Shown: in pieces, positions 60,559-64,000 of the stretch
How positions within the stretch are numbered: the first letter of the stretch is position 1
Layout of the letters: the number at the start of each line of letters is the position of its first letter
Assembly: GCA_963675575.1 (NCBI GenBank)
Contig: OY776378.1
Location: 1,302,001 to 1,366,000, forward strand
Source of the DNA: JAGLOK01 sp963675575
GTDB lineage: Bacteria; Bacillota; Clostridia; Christensenellales; UMGS416
Reading direction: 5' to 3'
Length of the DNA stretch: 64,000 nucleotides
Position numbers and translations under genes: made by a program
The notes under the pieces: generated by a model
What the model was told of the DNA's origin: nothing
What the model saw: only the letters and a program-made list of their open reading frames with translations
The model's database searches: none

Positions 60559-61200
60559 ATGGATAAAAAAATAATCATATCTTATAAAAGTGTAAAACAT
60601 AAATCCGAGACTGACGAGATTGTAATAAACAAGTCGCGGTTTATTGGGTATGCCACGCACGCGATGACAGAAGATGACGCGAAAGAGTTTATTTCTCAAG
60701 TAAGCGCCTGGCACCCTGAAGCTTCGTGCATTTGCGGGGCCTATGTATGCGGAATGTCAGGCAATGTGCAAAAGTTTTTTGACGGACATGAGCCTGTTGG
60801 AGGGATGCCGATATTGGAAGTGATAAAGATGAAAGGGATGACAGCTGTATGCTGCGCTGTAGTGCGATATTTCGGAGGCGTGAAATTGGGTGTTGGCGGA
60901 TTGGCGAGAGCCTTTTCCAACACGGCTTCCAAAGCTGTTGAACTGGCACAGCCTTGTGAATATGTTCTTAGTAAAATATTAGTTCTGACATATGACTACA
61001 CATATCAGGGCAAACTGGAATATATGCTTAATAATTCCACGTTTGAAACGGGCGCGGTTGAATACGGCGAAAAAATAAGCTTGGAATTAATTTCAAAGTA
61101 TGATATGCAAGAAGAGTTGGAGTCAAGGATTGCAGCTATTACAAACGGTAATCACACACTTATGAAAAAAGAAGAATTTTATAAATATTGGGATGCTTAA
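60559..61200 (+). CDS. YigZ/IMPACT family protein
   Basis: 213 residues. The N-terminal UPF0029 (Impact) domain has NKSRFIGYATHAMTEDDAKEFI, HPEASCICGAYVCG, DGHEPVGGMPILEV and VVRYFGGVKLGVGGLARAF. The C-terminal DUF1949 domain follows, including YDYTYQGKLEYML. Bacterial members (YigZ, YvyE) are of uncertain function; eukaryotic Impact regulates the GCN2 pathway. The ATG lies just after the hairpin downstream of tyrS. Confidence 0.93.
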   Translation: MDKKIIISYKSVKHKSETDEIVINKSRFIGYATHAMTEDDAKEFISQVSAWHPEASCICGAYVCGMSGNVQKFFDGHEPVGGMPILEVIKMKGMTAVCCAVVRYFGGVKLGVGGLARAFSNTASKAVELAQPCEYVLSKILVLTYDYTYQGKLEYMLNNSTFETGAVEYGEKISLELISKYDMQEELESRIAAITNGNHTLMKKEEFYKYWDA

Positions 61201-61246
61201 ACTACTTGCCAAGTTATAAGTTTTCATATAAAATATAAAAGCACAT

Positions 61247-61322
61247 GGGATTTTAGCTCAGCTGGTAGAGCGCTTCGTTCACATCGAAGAAGTCGTTGGT
61301 TCGAGTCCAATAAGTCCCACCA
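61247..61322 (+). tRNA. tRNA-Val (anticodon CAC)
   Basis: A full cloverleaf can be drawn. The acceptor arm GGGATTT pairs with AAGTCCC (one G-U), the D-arm is GCTCAGCTGGTAGAGC, and the anticodon stem CTTCG/CGAAG encloses loop TTCACAT with anticodon CAC. The T-arm is GTTGG-TTCGAGT-CCAAT. The 3' CCA is encoded (61320-61322). The total is 76 nt. CAC reads GUG, so this is a valine tRNA. Confidence 0.95.
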
Positions 61323-61326
61323 AAAT

Positions 61327-61352
61327 AAAAAGCCGAGAGGCTTTTTTATTTT
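61327..61352 (+). terminator. Terminator of tRNA-Val, identical in form to the array hairpins
   Basis: AAAAAGCC and GGCTTTTT pair around a GAGA tetraloop and are followed by more T. This is the first of ten near-identical GCC-GNRA-GGC hairpins that recur through the array downstream. Confidence 0.85.
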
Positions 61353-62717
61353 GGCAAGAAACACGGAGTGGTTCGCAGCCCGAGCGTTTGTATGCAAACG
61401 CGTAGCGCGACAATAGTTTCGTGAGAAACTATGAGAGCGAAGAGCAATTTGAACCAAGACGCACCCAGAAAAAGCCGAGAGGCTTTTTATTTTGGCAAGA
61501 AACACGAAGTGGTTCGAAGCCCGAGCGTTTGAATTCAAACGCGTAGCGCGACAATAGTTTCGTGAGAAACTATGAGAGCGAAGAGCAATTTGAACTAAGA
61601 CGCACCCAGAAAAAGCCGAGAGGCTTTTTATTTTGGCAAGAAACACGAAGTGGTTCGAAGCCCGAGCGTTTGAATTCAAACGCGTAGCGCGACAATAGTT
61701 TCGTGAGAAACTATGAGAGCGAAGAGCAATTTGAACTAAGACGCACCCAGAAAAAGCCGAAAGGCTTTTTTATTTTGGCAAGAAATACAAAGTATTTTGA
61801 AGCCCTAGTGTTTTAGAATAAAACACGTAGCGCGAAAATAGTTTCATAAGAAACTATGGAAGCGAGGTGTAAAAATTATTATTGCGAAGTTAAATAAAGC
61901 CGAAAGGCTTTTTTATTTTGGCAAGAAATACAAAGTATTTTGAAGCCCTAGTGTTTTAGAATAAAACACGTAGCGCGAAAATAGTTTCATAAGAAACTAT
62001 GGAAGCGAGGTGTAAAAATTATTATTCCAAAGTTAAATAAAGCCGTGAGGCTTTTTTATTTTGGCAAGAAATACAAAGTATTTTGAAGCCCTAGTGTTTT
62101 AGAATAAAACACGTAGCGTGAAAATAGTTTCATAAGAAACTATGGAAGCGAGGTGTAAAAATTATTATTGCGAAGTTAAATAAAGCCGTGAGGCTTTTTT
62201 ATTTTGGCAAGAAATACAAAGTATTTTGAAGCCCTAGTGTTTTAGAATAAAACACGTAGCGTGAAAATAGTTTCATAAGAAACTATGGAAGCGAGGTGTA
62301 AAAATTATTATTGCGAAGTTAAATAAAGCCGAAAGGCTTTTTTATTTAGTGAACATTGCGGAGAAATCTGTTCAAACGCGAGGGGATTGGATGTCCCCGA
62401 GATTTTATAAGGCAAGAAACACGGAGTGGTTCGCAGCCCGAGCGTTTGAATTCAAACGCGTAGCGCGAAAATAGTTTCTTCAGAAACTATGAAAGCGAAG
62501 TGTAACAAATATTATTGCTAAGTTAATAAAGCCGAAAGGCTTTTTTATTTTGGCAAGAAACACTAAGTGGTTCGAAGCCCGAGCGTTTGAATTCAAACGC
62601 GTAGCGCGACAATAGTTTCGTGAGAAACTATGAGAGCGAAGAGCAATTTGAACTAAGACGCACCCAGAAAAAGCCGGGAGGCTTTTTATTTTGGCAAGAA
62701 ACACAAAGTATTGCGAA
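61353..62717. repeat. Array of structured 141-143 bp repeats (nine complete units and one partial)
   Basis: Units begin GGCAAGAAA at 61353, 61494, 61635, 61777, 61920, 62063, 62206, 62411, 62552 and 62693. Spacing is 141-143 bp, with one step of 205 bp caused by 62 extra bases (62347-62410) before the eighth unit. Type A (units 1-3 and 9) has arms GCGTTTGAATTCAAACGC or the TATG-loop variant. Type B (4-7) has GTGTTTTA/TAAAACAC instead. Unit 8 has a type A head and type B tail. Each unit can form four hairpins, the last being AAAGCC-GNRA-GGCTTT plus T-run. Pairing is kept by compensating changes between types. Unit 10 departs after about 25 bases. No spacers and no convincing protein frame. Confidence 0.92.
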
Positions 62718-63003
62718 GCCCGTGTAAGCGAATTGCTTTAGTAATTCATATCGCAAAATAAATAACTGCGAAAATGGATGGCGTCAATATTCCGCAAATA
62801 TGATCAAACCTAGGATTTCTAGTTTATTAAGCCTAATGCGATGCATATTTTTCAAGTTAATATTGTTTGTTTTGTAATAATAAGTTATTATTATTTATTG
62901 TAAAGAAGAACACTTTTATTTGAAGTTGACAGAATGTGATTGCATATCTGTAAAAATAAAACATTCAAATCAAGTTAATAATTAATTTAGAAAGGAATAT
63001 AAA
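62718..63003. other. AT-rich intergenic region upstream of the esterase
   Basis: No gene is seen. A perfect 19-base palindrome TAATAATAA-G-TTATTATTA lies at 62875-62893. TTGACA at 62926-62931 is an ideal -35, but the best hexamer 17 bases on is TGTAAA (62949-62954), a poor -10, so the promoter is uncertain or needs an activator. GAAAGGAAT precedes the esterase ATG. Confidence 0.45.
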
Positions 63004-63855
63004 ATGCCATACATGAAAGTAAATTACCGCTCAGATTGGGTGGGCCGTAAGGACTTATCGGTGTTTTACCCGAAAAAAGCACCATCGGCAGGGTTAAACC
63101 ACGCTACACTCTCCAGAACCGCACCCCCACCGCCATTACCTGAGGGAGGCAAGTATCAGGTTCTTTACCTTATGCACGGTGGCGGAGGAGATTTTGCTGA
63201 CTGGCCGCTTAACGCAATGATAATGAGAGTATGTGAGGCGGCTCAGCTGGTTGTTGTTATGCCCACAATTCAGGACTTTGTCAGCGAGCAAATCGAGTTG
63301 GGTGATTTCTATGCTTGCGTTTCAAAAGAACTACCAGAATTTATGTGTAATATTTTGCCTGTATCTCCGGCACGCGAAGATAATTTTATAGCGGGCTTAT
63401 CATATGGAGGGTATTTTGCATACCGTATCGCTATGAATAACCCTGAACGCTATGCTTGCGTAGGCAGCTTTGCCAGCCCGTTGGATGTCGCCAGTGATAT
63501 AAGGGACAAACATATGGGGCAGAATGGTTATCCGCTTCCGGAGGAGATAAAAAGGACTGAGAAGGATGTCTTATATATGGCTCGCAAGCAAAAGGAGGCT
63601 GGAACTATAATGCCCAAGCTTTTTCAGACTTGTGGAACTGAGGATTTCACTTGGGAATATAATGTGACAGCACGCGATTTATTTCGGGAGCTTGAGTATG
63701 ACCACACATGGATTGAAGGCCCGGGATCTCATAATTTTGATTTCTTTGACGCTTCATTGAAAAAATTCTTAAAATGGCTTCCATTGGCAAACGGTCCGGT
63801 ATTTCCAAGCCCAGACATAGTTCTTCCGAGAGGAGGTAGATTTTATGAGGATTGA
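63004..63855 (+). CDS. Alpha/beta-hydrolase esterase (PF00756-type)
   Basis: Putative esterase of the S-formylglutathione hydrolase/tributyrin-esterase type, 283 residues, no signal peptide. The oxyanion region is YLMHGGGGDFADW, the nucleophile Ser lies in IAGLSYGGYFAY, an Asp candidate is in TCGTEDFTWEYN and the His is in EGPGSHNFDFFD. A Pro-rich insert (TAPPPPLPEGG) near residue 43 is unusual. Likely substrates are acyl or acetyl esters, for example on sugars. It overlaps the next gene by 11 bases. Confidence 0.9.
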   Translation: MPYMKVNYRSDWVGRKDLSVFYPKKAPSAGLNHATLSRTAPPPPLPEGGKYQVLYLMHGGGGDFADWPLNAMIMRVCEAAQLVVVMPTIQDFVSEQIELGDFYACVSKELPEFMCNILPVSPAREDNFIAGLSYGGYFAYRIAMNNPERYACVGSFASPLDVASDIRDKHMGQNGYPLPEEIKRTEKDVLYMARKQKEAGTIMPKLFQTCGTEDFTWEYNVTARDLFRELEYDHTWIEGPGSHNFDFFDASLKKFLKWLPLANGPVFPSPDIVLPRGGRFYED

Positions 63856-64000
63856 AATGATAACAGGCGGTCCGAGCATTACTCTGGACGTTATAATGCC
63901 TGAAAAATGGCACAAGTACAAGATGGAAAACGCTAGAGTGATATGGATGCTTCATGATAAGTTTGACACATCTGGAGACTGGATTTCGTTTACTCAGGCT
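63845..64000 (+). CDS. Second esterase-like protein (partial, cut by window edge)
   Basis: The frame opens at ATG 63845, with GAGGAGG at 63831-63837 as ribosome site, and runs to the window end (52 residues). It reads MRIEMITGGPSITLDVIMP at the start and later RVIWMLHDKFDTSGDW. That aligns with the N-terminal strand and MHGGGGDFADW loop of the preceding esterase, so it is probably a tandem paralogue. The usual Gly after His is replaced (LHDKFD), so oxyanion geometry may differ. The active-site Ser lies outside the window. Confidence 0.65.
   Translation, partial: MRIEMITGGPSITLDVIMPEKWHKYKMENARVIWMLHDKFDTSGDWISFTQA

Noticed and set aside
61224..62704. Long minus-strand reading frames with a 47-residue repeat through the tRNA and repeat array
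   Set aside because: The frames stay open only because type A units are 141 bp (47 codons). They run antisense through tRNA-Val, give Cys/Arg/Ser-rich low-similarity repeats, break in the type B units and lack ribosome sites. The RNA-structure explanation fits better.
61353..62717. CRISPR array
   Set aside because: Units are 141-143 bp and contiguous, with no unique spacers; no cas genes are present.

Overview
The window reads as one chromosomal segment of a low-GC, Gram-positive-type Bacillota, most likely a clostridial lineage. The support is gene content and order: RNase J, MltG, a SepF-YggT-DivIVA-LspA-RluD block, a PyrR-controlled pyr operon with PyrK and class 1B PyrD, an rsbV/rsbW/sigB-type cluster, an ECF folate transporter under a THF riboswitch, DegV, RqcH and HslUV. 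Start codons include several TTG and GTG preceded by strong GGAGG-type ribosome sites. The species cannot be named from this sequence.

Layout. 1-1709: the tail of a mannosyltransferase-like membrane protein, then the YifB/ComM AAA+ ATPase. 1774-6805: accessory DNA with a small membrane protein, a complete IS256-family element (2262-3786) nested in an older end of the same element, a receiver/histidine-kinase protein with in-frame coding repeats, and a metallo-beta-lactamase-fold hydrolase. 7105-13452: trpEGDCFBA, whose leader carries nine UAG/GAG triplets at 5-nt steps running into the trpE start codon. This is a strong candidate TRAP-binding site. 13706-18075: dprA-trmFO-hslV-hslU. 18068-20864: an MBOAT O-acyltransferase with its SGNH-like partner on the minus strand. 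21041-23887: rnj and mltG. 23960-26663: a transglutaminase-like lipoprotein and a zinc-ribbon membrane protein. 26726-28714: THF riboswitch, folT, folC. 28784-30690: a STAS protein, a degenerate RsbW-like protein, a SigB/F-type sigma factor and an intact Bergerat ATPase. 30821-35814: HlyD-like protein, yggS, sepF, yggT, divIVA, lspA, rluD.

35832-47722 is the pyr operon (pyrR-uraA-pyrB-pyrC-pyrF-carA-carB-pyrK-pyrD-pyrE), with a recognisable PyrR-binding hexaloop and attenuator. 47787-51646: a GNAT-like protein, DegV and RqcH on the minus strand. 51826-53382: a Y-family polymerase with a near-consensus SOS box over its promoter, and a small partner gene. 53470-55163: a nucleotidyltransferase-like gene whose 3' end was cut off by an IS5-family element. 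55289-59188: two paralogous unknown polytopic membrane proteins flanking rph-rdgB. 59299-61200: tyrS and yigZ. 61247-61322: tRNA-Val(CAC). 61353-62717: an array of nine complete units and one partial unit, 141-143 bp each, whose four hairpins covary between two subtypes. 63004-64000: two tandem esterase-type genes, the second cut by the window edge.

The most notable signals are the TRAP-like trp leader, the structured repeat array after tRNA-Val, the pairing of a degenerate RsbW with a separate intact kinase-type ATPase around the sigma gene, and the two paralogous membrane proteins around rph-rdgB. All are read from the sequence alone; no database search was run.
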